Shown piece by piece: positions 13,967 through 20,376 of a stretch of 21,215 nucleotides of DNA. The stretch is from DASWYB01 sp036405195 (lineage in GTDB: Bacteria > Patescibacteriota > UBA1384 > 2-12-FULL-50-11 > DASWYB01). The DNA lies in the NCBI GenBank assembly GCA_036405195.1, contig DASWYB010000036.1, forward strand, positions 1 through 21,215, given 5' to 3'. Numbering within the stretch: the first letter of the stretch is position 1; each line of letters opens with the position of its first letter. The notes under the pieces are model-generated. The model was not told the origin of the DNA. It searched no databases and was given only the letters and a program-made list of their open reading frames with translations. The position numbers and the translations under genes were made by a program.

Positions 13967-15514
13967 TTACACTTCGTCTTGGTCGTCGGCACGAAGTTCG
14001 TTGTTGGTGAACTCCGGTTTATCTTTATACACGGAGTCAAGGAGAGCGTCGAGAATATTATGCTCTCGGGCTCGGTTAACAGATTCATGAGTAATAAGAT
14101 CGCCTGTGTTAAGTATTACGTTGTCTTCAGAGTCAAGAATTACACGGGTAACTGGACGACCAAGAGCAGCTTTAATACGCTTTGCTTCGAGAGCCTGGGA
14201 GCTCTGTTCTTTCATATCACTAATTTGCTCTTTTATTTTCTCCCAAGCGCTCATTGTCTTTTCTTTCACTGTCTCAGCCGCAGGAGCAACAGTAGCTTGC
14301 ATAAACTCAGGGCTATAGTGCCCTTGGGCAACTTTCTCCCGGGCTGCTCCAATTGTTTCTTGAGTTTTCCCCTTCGCCTTATCCACGGCACCTTGTACGC
14401 CGCCCGTTTGCTGCTCGTTAAGCATGTCCCCAATATCGCGGCGGACAAATATTAGCTCTTCACCAATCTTCGCCACTTCTGCGGCCGGCAAGTAAGCCTT
14501 TCCTTTGTACGTATCGCTGCTCAACCCACGAGACACTTCGTACCCATCAATCACTCCGGTATCACCTTGGAAATAGAAGTCGGTTACCTTTCCTACCTCT
14601 TCGCCGTCTTCGGTAACAATCTTATGGCCGCGAATATCACTGCCACTATCGAGAATCCGTTTTACCTGCGGATCATCTTTCGCCATCAGCACCGTATCTC
14701 CTGTATCCACGGTTACTGCATCTTTACCAATGGAACGAATTGCCGAGAGAGGCAAATGGCGACCTCGGGCTAGTATCCAGCTTTCATCGACCAGAAATCC
14801 AAGAACCTTTTGATTAAAGGCATCATGGATAATATCGTATACTTTATAAACCGCTTTACCGTCGGAGTAGCTCATGATTGTTTTGCCAATAATATCTTTG
14901 GCTTTAAATGATTCCTGTTTATTCACTTGCTCCGCGGTAAAAGGGTTATCACCATGTGAATCACTTATTGAGCTATTGGCAGATGATTCGTTAGAGTTCG
15001 CAACCGCAAGATTAACTTTACGTGCCCCTGCGTCCTGAAGAACTTGTGTCACTTCGTCTTGTGTCTTTTCCGTTACGGGAAGAGCAACAACCACCCCTCC
15101 CCGATTAACTCCCTCTGAAAATTCGTTTGCATCAGCCTCTGACAACCCAAAGTTACTTAACGCACCAACTAAGCCACCTGCCATACCGCCGGTAATGGCA
15201 CCAGAAACTGTAGCCGCCGCCAAACCAGTTAACCCAAGCGCCGCAGCAAATGGTCCACCAATTAATATTCCTGCGAGTGCTGGTACAACACCAGCACCAG
15301 CCAGTAACCCGGCTAAACCACCAAGCGCCGCGCCGGATGCAACTCCCTCTGTAACACGATCTTCGGGGGTATCACTATCTACCCAGTTACTTCGAGTAGA
15401 ATTTGAAGCAATCACCGACATATTTTCAGTTCGATATCCTCGGCGAGAGAGTTCAATAACCGCGCTATCAGCCTGGCTTTCGGTATCGAAAAGGGCGAGT
15501 AAGTTCTTTTCCAT
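13967..15514 (-). CDS. YflT/general-stress 17M-like domain fused to PRC-barrel domains
   Basis: A 515-residue multidomain protein. Residues 1-40 match the general stress protein 17M/YflT start (L-A-L-F-D-T-E-S-Q-A-D-S-A-V-I-E-L). Residues 56-125 are Gly/Ala-rich and hydrophobic, like glycine-zipper segments that insert in membranes. A V-V-V-A-L-P-V strand region closes the YflT part at about 170. Two PRC-barrel-like domains follow: about 203-280 (K-D-I-I-G-K-T-I-M-S) and 290-358 (R-G-H-K-I-V-T-E-D-G-E-E-V-G-K-V-T-D). Then comes a charged helical linker (about 370-440, K-A-K-G-K-T-Q-E-T-I-G like CsbD/LEA proteins) and a short C-terminal beta domain. The start is ATG at 15514, after GGAGGTTAT. 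A stress or envelope-associated role is inferred; no catalytic motif is present. Confidence 0.9.
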   Translation of the reverse strand: MEKNLLALFDTESQADSAVIELSRRGYRTENMSVIASNSTRSNWVDSDTPEDRVTEGVASGAALGGLAGLLAGAGVVPALAGILIGGPFAAALGLTGLAAATVSGAITGGMAGGLVGALSNFGLSEADANEFSEGVNRGGVVVALPVTEKTQDEVTQVLQDAGARKVNLAVANSNESSANSSISDSHGDNPFTAEQVNKQESFKAKDIIGKTIMSYSDGKAVYKVYDIIHDAFNQKVLGFLVDESWILARGRHLPLSAIRSIGKDAVTVDTGDTVLMAKDDPQVKRILDSGSDIRGHKIVTEDGEEVGKVTDFYFQGDTGVIDGYEVSRGLSSDTYKGKAYLPAAEVAKIGEELIFVRRDIGDMLNEQQTGGVQGAVDKAKGKTQETIGAAREKVAQGHYSPEFMQATVAPAAETVKEKTMSAWEKIKEQISDMKEQSSQALEAKRIKAALGRPVTRVILDSEDNVILNTGDLITHESVNRAREHNILDALLDSVYKDKPEFTNNELRADDQDEV

Positions 15515-15572
15515 ATAACCTCCATCGTTTGGGTAAGTAATCTCACTTTAGTTACTTTTACCTTTAAGGTCA

Positions 15573-15597
15573 TTGGTAATACTGATTAAATTACCAA
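15573..15597. promoter_or_regulatory. Inverted repeat, possible operator
   Basis: TTGGTAAT (15573-15580) and ATTACCAA (15590-15597) are exact inverted repeats with a 9-nt spacer, in the intergenic region between the divergent PRC-barrel and Erm-like genes. The size fits a dimeric regulator site; no regulator is identified. Confidence 0.4.
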
Positions 15598-15674
15598 GCC
15601 AACAGCAAACTCGCTTGGAAGGTACATAAAAGAGCTCCTCGCCCTTCCTTACAGACATGAAGAAGGGAATTAGG

Positions 15675-15680
15675 TATAAT
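15675..15680 (+). promoter_or_regulatory. -10 box of a leaderless promoter, Erm-like gene
   Basis: TATAAT within AGGTATAATTT, an 11-nt string shared exactly with the sensor-kinase promoter at 18961. In both cases 4 nt separate this string from ATG. Confidence 0.7.
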
Positions 15681-15686
15681 TTGAGT

Positions 15687-16517
15687 ATGTTTGACCCGAA
15701 AAAACGTAATCACCACATCCAATACGCTCAAAACTTTTTGAATAATCCGAGCCTCGCCCGTTACGTGGTTGGCCTCTCAAATATCACCTCCAATGATAGC
15801 GTGGTTGAAATTGGGCCAGGCAAAGGGATGCTCACAAATATCTTAATTAAAAAATGCCGACACCTTACCCTAGTGGAAAAAGATCGAGAACTCGCTTTGG
15901 AGCTGCGCCAGAGATATGCCGAGGCGCCTACAGTAAAAATCATTCATGCTGACGCGTTACAATTCCGGACAGAAGAAGCTAATTACAAGGTTTTCTCGAA
16001 CCCTCCGTTTAATATTTTGTCCCAGGTTATTAAAAAGTTTGTTTTTGCTAAAAACGCCCCGCAAGAAATGTATCTCTTTATGCAAAAAGAAGCCCAGCAA
16101 CGGCTCAGTGGTAAATCAGGCGAAAATCAGCTCTCCATCTTGATTAAGAGTTTCTACACCCTTAAAGAGCTTCACAAATTTAAACCGAGTGATTTTAGCC
16201 CTGTGCCTTCAATCGATGTTAACTTAATTGGGTTCTACAGCAAATCAGGTAATCCCATTCTCCCAGTTGATAAACAAGAATACATTCTTTTTGTCCAATT
16301 TGGGTTCCAACAACAAAAAGCAACCTTAGAAAAGAATTTCGATAAAGTTTTTACCCATGAACAGTGGAAACGATTAGCAAAAGATCTCAACTTTTCGCTT
16401 AAGTCTCTGCCCACAGATCTTAAACCTGATCACTGGATTGGACTGTTTCGTTTCTATAAAATTGGTGTTACTCCCGAAAAACAGCGGATAGTGCAAGCCT
16501 TCGCACCGCGAAAATAA
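15687..16517 (+). CDS. Erm-like rRNA adenine N6-dimethyltransferase (KsgA/Erm family)
   Basis: A 276-residue SAM-dependent methyltransferase of the KsgA/Erm family: Q-Y-A-Q-N-F-L near residue 15, SAM-binding V-E-I-G-P-G-K-G (40-46), V-E-K-D, H-A-D-A-L, and catalytic N105-P-P-F108. It looks closer to Erm 23S rRNA enzymes than to KsgA: no G-Q-N-F-L, a Y-K-V-F-S-N-P-P-F-N-I-L-S-Q-V-I-K-K-F motif as in Erm, and an Erm-like short C-terminal domain (L-F-V-Q-F-G-F-Q-Q-Q). NPPF instead of NLPY or NIPY is unusual. Erm enzymes dimethylate A2058 of 23S rRNA, the change associated with macrolide-lincosamide resistance. Activity here is inferred only. ATG 15687 is chosen because TATAAT sits 6 nt before it; an upstream ATG at 15657 precedes the -10 box. 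Confidence 0.88.
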   Translation: MFDPKKRNHHIQYAQNFLNNPSLARYVVGLSNITSNDSVVEIGPGKGMLTNILIKKCRHLTLVEKDRELALELRQRYAEAPTVKIIHADALQFRTEEANYKVFSNPPFNILSQVIKKFVFAKNAPQEMYLFMQKEAQQRLSGKSGENQLSILIKSFYTLKELHKFKPSDFSPVPSIDVNLIGFYSKSGNPILPVDKQEYILFVQFGFQQQKATLEKNFDKVFTHEQWKRLAKDLNFSLKSLPTDLKPDHWIGLFRFYKIGVTPEKQRIVQAFAPRK

Positions 16518-16544
16518 AAACTCCCCCACCTTACGGCAGGGGAG
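16511..16544 (-). terminator. Intrinsic terminator of the 16568 gene
   Basis: On the minus strand a 10-bp stem (16535-16544 with 16521-16530, two positions as G-U wobbles) has a GTAA tetraloop and is followed by TTTTTATTTT. It overlaps the last codons of the convergent Erm-like gene. Confidence 0.9.
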
Positions 16545-16567
16545 AGAACCGTTTCTTTAGATGAAGA

Positions 16568-17143
16568 CTAACGAGGAGCGGAAGGCGGCTCTCCAAGCGG
16601 AATCTCGACGATCGCTTCGCCGTAAAGCCCTTTTACCTCCAGTTTAAGGCCATACGTACCGAGCGGCTCACGCTTAGCCACCACCATCAGTTCTTCAGCT
16701 CGACACTTGAGAAACCAGCGCGTCGGACTCGTGTCTGGATTGGCAATGAATCCGACATACAGGCTTCCCTGTTCATCGATCATCTGGATCCGTCCCAGAC
16801 AGACAACGGAGATATGACCGGTGAGTGAGCATACCTCTGCTTCATTGAGAAAGAACACTTCATCGCCAACCGTATAGGTCGTTGAGGAACCCGCCTTCCA
16901 CCGTGTGGCAACAAAGCGCTGAGAGTAGTAACCAACTGACCTGTTCGGCCACGTGCGGGTCACAAGTGAAATAAATGGTTCGGGAGTAACCTCCAGCACA
17001 TTATCTGCATCATAGGAGACTGGGTTACTCACCTCTTTTACGGTTATCTCACGTTCACTTCCATCCGGCAGACGAACGAGGAAACCGGCTACCTTGCTCA
17101 CCTGGTCCCTTGTCACTTCCCGAACGTGGATTATTCGCGCCAT
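16568..17143 (-). CDS. Hypothetical protein, 191 residues, probably beta-rich
   Basis: A frame with stop at 16568. ATG at 17143 is chosen, after AAGGAAACG; in-frame ATGs at 17242 and 17230 would also be possible, but the region before 17143 looks like a leader with a hairpin rather than coding sequence. The sequence alternates hydrophobic and charged residues in short strands (I-I-H-V-R-E-V; F-L-V-R-L-P-D-G-S; V-G-D-E-V-F-F-L; L-K-L-E-V-K-G-L). There are scattered Cys without a zinc pattern, no membrane helices and a Pro-rich C-terminus. No family is recognised. It is monocistronic with a near-consensus promoter and a strong terminator, and belongs to the GC-richer set. Confidence 0.7.
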   Translation of the reverse strand: MARIIHVREVTRDQVSKVAGFLVRLPDGSEREITVKEVSNPVSYDADNVLEVTPEPFISLVTRTWPNRSVGYYSQRFVATRWKAGSSTTYTVGDEVFFLNEAEVCSLTGHISVVCLGRIQMIDEQGSLYVGFIANPDTSPTRWFLKCRAEELMVVAKREPLGTYGLKLEVKGLYGEAIVEIPLGEPPSAPR

Positions 17144-17192
17144 TACCGCTCGTTTCCTTGCGATAAATAACAGCATTCCTGGAGCAACATTC

Positions 17193-17216
17193 GTGCCACC
17201 CCAAATTGTTTGGCAC
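17193..17216 (-). promoter_or_regulatory. Leader hairpin upstream of the 16568 gene
   Basis: GTGCCA/TGGCAC arms (17193-17198 and 17211-17216) close a hairpin with possible inner CCAAA/TTTGG pairing, in a leader of about 120 nt between the promoter and the chosen start. It is not recognised as a known riboswitch. Confidence 0.35.
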
Positions 17217-17270
17217 GGTACTTTCTCCATCGTTTTTCTCACTTTCTACCCAACCCCAAACGACACATTG

Positions 17271-17298
17271 AGTATATATCTCGCTAGCGTTTTGTCAA
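17271..17298 (-). promoter_or_regulatory. Predicted sigma70-type promoter of the 16568 gene
   Basis: On the minus strand TTGACA (17293-17298), 16-nt spacer, TATACT (17271-17276). This is one of the best consensus matches in the window. Confidence 0.65.
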
Positions 17299-17313
17299 GT
17301 CATCATTAGGAAA

Positions 17314-17345
17314 CCCCCTCTGGCAGAACGTTCTGCCAGAGGGGG
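17314..17345 (-). terminator. 32-bp perfect palindrome, terminator of the DUF218 gene
   Basis: The half-site CCCCCTCTGGCAGAAC is followed at once by its exact reverse complement, giving a potential 16-bp stem. It lies 3 nt beyond the stop of the minus-strand DUF218 gene, with only TTTCCT following as a U-tract. It probably acts as a terminator and may also serve as a transcript-end stabiliser. Confidence 0.75.
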
Positions 17346-17348
17346 CAA

Positions 17349-17942
17349 TTAGAGATTTCGGAAAAGAGCCAGAAGTGCTAAAAGCAGCACCTCCCGAACT
17401 CCAAACGTCAACGGATGTCGCAGTACCCACTTGTCGTTATCCCACCCTAGAGAGTGTGCGCTCGCGTGGAAGACTGACGTAAGCCGGCCAAGACGACGGC
17501 ACGCCAGCAAAAGAACCCGCCGCATATGCATCTCCTCTGCAAGAATCAGGACTGGACGCCCTTCTCCTTCTAGCTTCGGCACTACATCTTGCAGATAACG
17601 GGCCTGGGCAAACGTATTAAGCGTTTCATCCTCCACGATAATTCGGATATGTGGCGAAATCCTCCCGTAAACTGCTTCTGCAGCCAACGTCCCTTCTTTC
17701 TTCCCATTGGATTCCCATCCGCCCGTAAGCACGAGATTGTCGACCTGATACAGGTTGCACAGCTCAACGGCTCGATCCACAATCGCCGTCATTTTCGGTC
17801 CGAGTGCCCCATTTGTGAGGCTAAACGGAATAACAATAATGGCCAATAGTCGAGTATCTCCGTCGGGCAGATCGTCTGGGACGACAAGCTGATCTCGTAA
17901 CCATACTCCAAGTTGATGGAGTATCCCCCTTTGCGTCGTCAT
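17349..17942 (-). CDS. DUF218/YdcF-like protein
   Basis: A 197-residue protein with the DUF218 (YdcF/SanA/ElyC-like) pattern: a first strand (L-L-A-I-I-V-I-P-F-S), D-N-L-V-L-T-G-G-W near residues 68-76, E-D-E-T-L-N-T-F-A-Q-A-R-Y-L near 103-116 (the E-x-S/T-x-N-T motif) and V-L-I-L-A-E-E-M-H-M-R-R near 130-141. This is a Rossmann-like fold; relatives act in envelope metabolism (ElyC, SanA) or bind SAM (YdcF). ATG at 17942 follows AAGGGGAAAAG. There is no N-terminal membrane anchor, so it is probably cytoplasmic, like YdcF. It is monocistronic and belongs to the GC-richer set. Confidence 0.87.
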   Translation of the reverse strand: MTTQRGILHQLGVWLRDQLVVPDDLPDGDTRLLAIIVIPFSLTNGALGPKMTAIVDRAVELCNLYQVDNLVLTGGWESNGKKEGTLAAEAVYGRISPHIRIIVEDETLNTFAQARYLQDVVPKLEGEGRPVLILAEEMHMRRVLLLACRRLGRLTSVFHASAHSLGWDNDKWVLRHPLTFGVREVLLLALLALFRNL

Positions 17943-17972
17943 CTTTTCCCCTTATAATCCAATATAAGAAAT

Positions 17973-18001
17973 ATACTATCACAATCACAGAGCAGTAACA
18001 A
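17973..18001 (-). promoter_or_regulatory. Predicted sigma70-type promoter of the DUF218 gene
   Basis: On the minus strand TTGTTA (17996-18001), 17-nt spacer, TAGTAT (17973-17978), with an overlapping TATATT. Confidence 0.45.
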
Positions 18002-18088
18002 GCCACATAAACGCTTGGAACATTCAATTTAAAAAATATTTAACTTTTACAACATACTATTGGTCTAAAAGTATGGTAGATTCATAGC

Positions 18089-18757
18089 ATGCGTATCCTC
18101 ATTATCGAAGACGATCGAACATTAGCGACAAGCTTACAAGAACAGCTGAGCGAAGTTTATAAAGTTGATATTGCTCACACCGGCGCGCGTGGCCAGCGTC
18201 AAGCCGAAGTAACCGCATACGACCTTATTTTGCTCGATCTTGACTTGCCAGACATCCATGGAAAGGACGTTTGCTTTGAACTGCGTAAAAAGGGCATTAA
18301 AGCACCTGTCCTGATTGTGACCGGAGAAGCTGATATCGAAATAAAGACAAGCTGCTTAGACGCCGGAGCAGACGACTACATTACCAAACCATTTCACAGC
18401 CAAGAGCTTTTTGCTCGTATCCGTGCTCTTTTACGAAGGAATCCAGACACCGCCTTATCGAACCATTTGCGAGTGAAAGACTTAGAGCTTGATCCAGCCA
18501 CACGCATTGCGACTCGTCAGGGGAAAACCATCCCGCTGAGACGAAAAGAATTCGATATCCTTGAATACTTAATGCGTAACCCAAACCGAGTTTTAACCCG
18601 GGATATGATTCTCGAATATGTATGGGGAGATACGAGCGAACCATTTACCAACAGTATTAGCGTCCATATTAAACATCTACGAGATAAAATCGATTACCCA
18701 TTCGAACCAAAACTTATTCAGACTGTCCACAGTCTGGGATATAAAATCCAAGGATGA
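18089..18757 (+). CDS. OmpR/PhoB-family response regulator
   Basis: A 222-residue regulator. The receiver domain (1-115) has the acidic pocket E7-D8-D9, phospho-acceptor D50 in L-L-D-L-D-L-P-D, T78 and K100. The C-terminal winged helix (about 125-222) has R-R-K-E-F-D-I-L-E-Y-L, T-R-D-M-I-L-E-Y-V-W and a final L-G-Y-K-I. It should bind DNA as a phosphorylated dimer and be driven by the sensor kinase at 18976. TAGATT (18077-18082) lies 6 nt before the ATG, with TATGGT overlapping upstream and no Shine-Dalgarno, so the mRNA is probably leaderless. Unusually, a 36-codon gene sits between regulator and kinase, 48 nt after this stop. Confidence 0.95.
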   Translation: MRILIIEDDRTLATSLQEQLSEVYKVDIAHTGARGQRQAEVTAYDLILLDLDLPDIHGKDVCFELRKKGIKAPVLIVTGEADIEIKTSCLDAGADDYITKPFHSQELFARIRALLRRNPDTALSNHLRVKDLELDPATRIATRQGKTIPLRRKEFDILEYLMRNPNRVLTRDMILEYVWGDTSEPFTNSISVHIKHLRDKIDYPFEPKLIQTVHSLGYKIQG

Positions 18758-18780
18758 TATCTACGGCGACGAGATCAAAT

Positions 18781-18799
18781 TTAAGAAAGAAAGGAGGTG
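18781..18799 (+). promoter_or_regulatory. Extended Shine-Dalgarno of micropeptide 2
   Basis: TTAAGAAAGAAAGGAGGTG, 6 nt before ATG. It is identical at 18 of 19 positions to the site of micropeptide 1 at 2370. It is complementary to a long anti-Shine-Dalgarno tail and by far stronger than the sites of the neighbouring genes. Confidence 0.8.
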
Positions 18800-18805
18800 A
18801 CTAAA

Positions 18806-18916
18806 ATGAACAAACTATTAAAACAGATCTTAACCAATAAGAATGCCCGCGATGCACGTTACATTAAAAAAGAAGTGCTCGCATTAAGTGATGTTGGCGC
18901 ACCTTGGCAAGACTAA
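18806..18916 (+). CDS. Micropeptide 2, 36 residues, between response regulator and sensor kinase
   Basis: An ATG frame of 36 codons ending TAA, 6 nt after an unusually complete Shine-Dalgarno. The N-terminal half is basic and probably helical (MNKLLKQILTNKNARDARY); the C-terminus ends V-L-A-L-S-D-V-G-A-P-W-Q-D. There is no hydrophobic helix and no Cys, so it is not a small membrane regulator and not a Cys-based lanthipeptide. The leader-plus-short-core look, with a Gly-Ala-Pro-Trp end, resembles precursors of ribosomal peptides or signals, but no family is recognised. It probably shares the regulator transcript and ends at the hairpin 18925-18952. Roles to consider: secreted signal sensed by the kinase, substrate of the toroid enzyme, or a kinase-modulating small protein. 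Confidence 0.7.
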   Translation: MNKLLKQILTNKNARDARYIKKEVLALSDVGAPWQD

Positions 18917-18924
18917 ATTACCGT

Positions 18925-18952
18925 AAGGAGCTGGACTACCTCACAGCTCCTT
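18925..18952 (+). terminator. Hairpin after micropeptide 2, probable terminator
   Basis: AAGGAGCTG (18925-18933) pairs exactly with CAGCTCCTT (18944-18952) across a 10-nt loop, followed by the AT-rich ATTAAATAAGG rather than a clean U-run. It separates the regulator-peptide unit from the kinase promoter and may allow partial read-through. Confidence 0.6.
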
Positions 18953-18963
18953 ATTAAATAAGG

Positions 18964-18969
18964 TATAAT
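18964..18969 (+). promoter_or_regulatory. -10 box of a leaderless promoter, sensor kinase
   Basis: TATAAT in AGGTATAATTT, 6 nt before ATG, the same layout as the Erm-like gene. No -35 of good quality is evident. Confidence 0.7.
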
Positions 18970-18975
18970 TTATAT

Positions 18976-20376
18976 ATGAAAATATCTCTTCAGCGACTTG
19001 ATCACGTAAAAAAGCTGCTCATTGCACCCAAGGGAGCCAGCGAAGATACACGCCGCCGGGAGTACATTTTAAACCTCCTCCTATTGGGATCTATTGCTCT
19101 TTCTGCCATTGCTCTCTTTTCCGCCTTTCTTAATGTGCTCGCCCGAAGCGACGGCTACCGAGGAGAATCACTGCTAGTACTGTGTATACCAATGGGATTT
19201 TTTCTCTGCCTCTATGCACTCTCGAGAATTCGTTACCCTAAAATTGCCGCCAGTGTCTTTATTGCTACATACTATATATTAGCTACCTACACGCTTGCAA
19301 AATGGGGCATCCTTTTACCGCAAGGTATTCTTATCTACGCTGTTATCATTGTTATGACCGGTGTACTCTTAAGCACAAATGCTGCCTTTTTTGTGACCTG
19401 TTTGCTGAGTGTCACACTTCTCACTCTCCGCGTCTTTGAGATCCAAGGCACACTTCATCCCAACTTATATTGGATACACGAATCAGGCGGTATTGATGAT
19501 GCGATAGTATTCAGCGCAACGCTGTTTATCATTCTCATTGTTTCATGGCTTTCTAATCGGGAGATTTACAAGTCTCTCGAACGAGCACGAAAATCTGAAG
19601 CTTCGCTTAAAGAACAACGAGATTCGCTTGAGATTATTGTTGAAGAAAGAACACAAGAGTTACGGGCACAACAAAGAGAAGAGAATATCCGCCTCTACCG
19701 TTTCGCAGAGTTTGGCCAGCTAACATCTGGACTTCTCCACGATCTCACCACTCCCTTAACGACCCTTTCTCTTAATTTAGAACGGTTAAGCAATCACGAA
19801 GATTCACAAACAATTAAACGAGCGATTGATGCGGCCCGACGAATGCATCTCTATATAGATGCGGCGCGAAAACAATTGTCTCCAAATGTGGAAATAACTT
19901 GTTTTAAGCCGATTGAAGAGATTCAGGAAGCGCAAAAAATATTAGCCCATCGCAGCCGGAAGGCGCATATAAAATTCACCTGTTCGATGAGTAAAGATAT
20001 CAAACTTTACGGCGACCCGATAAAGTTTAATCGTCTGGCAACGAACTTAATTGCCAATGCCATCGATGCCTACGATACAAGCCCTCCTGCGGTACAAAAA
20101 AATATCCTGCTTACTCTCGAGAAGAATGATACCGCAGTTATTTTTAAGGTAGCTGATCAGGGCTGTGGTATTCAAAAAAAAGAGCAAGGCAATATATTCC
20201 TTCCTTTCTACACTACAAAAAGTAACCAGAAAGGAATTGGCATGGGACTCGCCATATGTAAAGAAATTGTCGAAAAAGATTTCCATGGCTCAATCGAGGT
20301 AAGTAGCTCGTCCGAGACAGGAACGACATTTACCATTACCATACCCATTACTCATATCCATGAACAAAACAGCTAA
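18976..20376 (+). CDS. Membrane sensor histidine kinase with six-helix input domain
   Basis: A 466-residue kinase. Six hydrophobic helices (about 29-56, 65-83, 89-108, 115-133, 136-154, 175-193) with only short loops form the input region, as in kinases that sense peptides or membrane cues. A coiled coil follows (about 197-240). The HisKA-type H-box holds H255 in L-L-H-D-L-T-T-P-L. The ATPase domain has the N-box L-A-T-N-L-I-A-N-A-I-D-A (354-365), G1 D-Q-G-C-G-I (394-399), F-box F-L-P-F-Y-T-T-K and G2 G-I-G-M-G-L-A-I. H-D-L instead of H-E-I/L is a known variant of the H-box. It probably phosphorylates the regulator at 18089. Its last 17 bp overlap the start of the next gene, so translation is probably coupled. 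Confidence 0.95.
   Translation: MKISLQRLDHVKKLLIAPKGASEDTRRREYILNLLLLGSIALSAIALFSAFLNVLARSDGYRGESLLVLCIPMGFFLCLYALSRIRYPKIAASVFIATYYILATYTLAKWGILLPQGILIYAVIIVMTGVLLSTNAAFFVTCLLSVTLLTLRVFEIQGTLHPNLYWIHESGGIDDAIVFSATLFIILIVSWLSNREIYKSLERARKSEASLKEQRDSLEIIVEERTQELRAQQREENIRLYRFAEFGQLTSGLLHDLTTPLTTLSLNLERLSNHEDSQTIKRAIDAARRMHLYIDAARKQLSPNVEITCFKPIEEIQEAQKILAHRSRKAHIKFTCSMSKDIKLYGDPIKFNRLATNLIANAIDAYDTSPPAVQKNILLTLEKNDTAVIFKVADQGCGIQKKEQGNIFLPFYTTKSNQKGIGMGLAICKEIVEKDFHGSIEVSSSSETGTTFTITIPITHIHEQNS

Noticed and set aside
13979..14455. Plus-strand frame of 158 codons
   Set aside because: It is antisense to the PRC-barrel fusion gene and has no recognisable motif or start signal.
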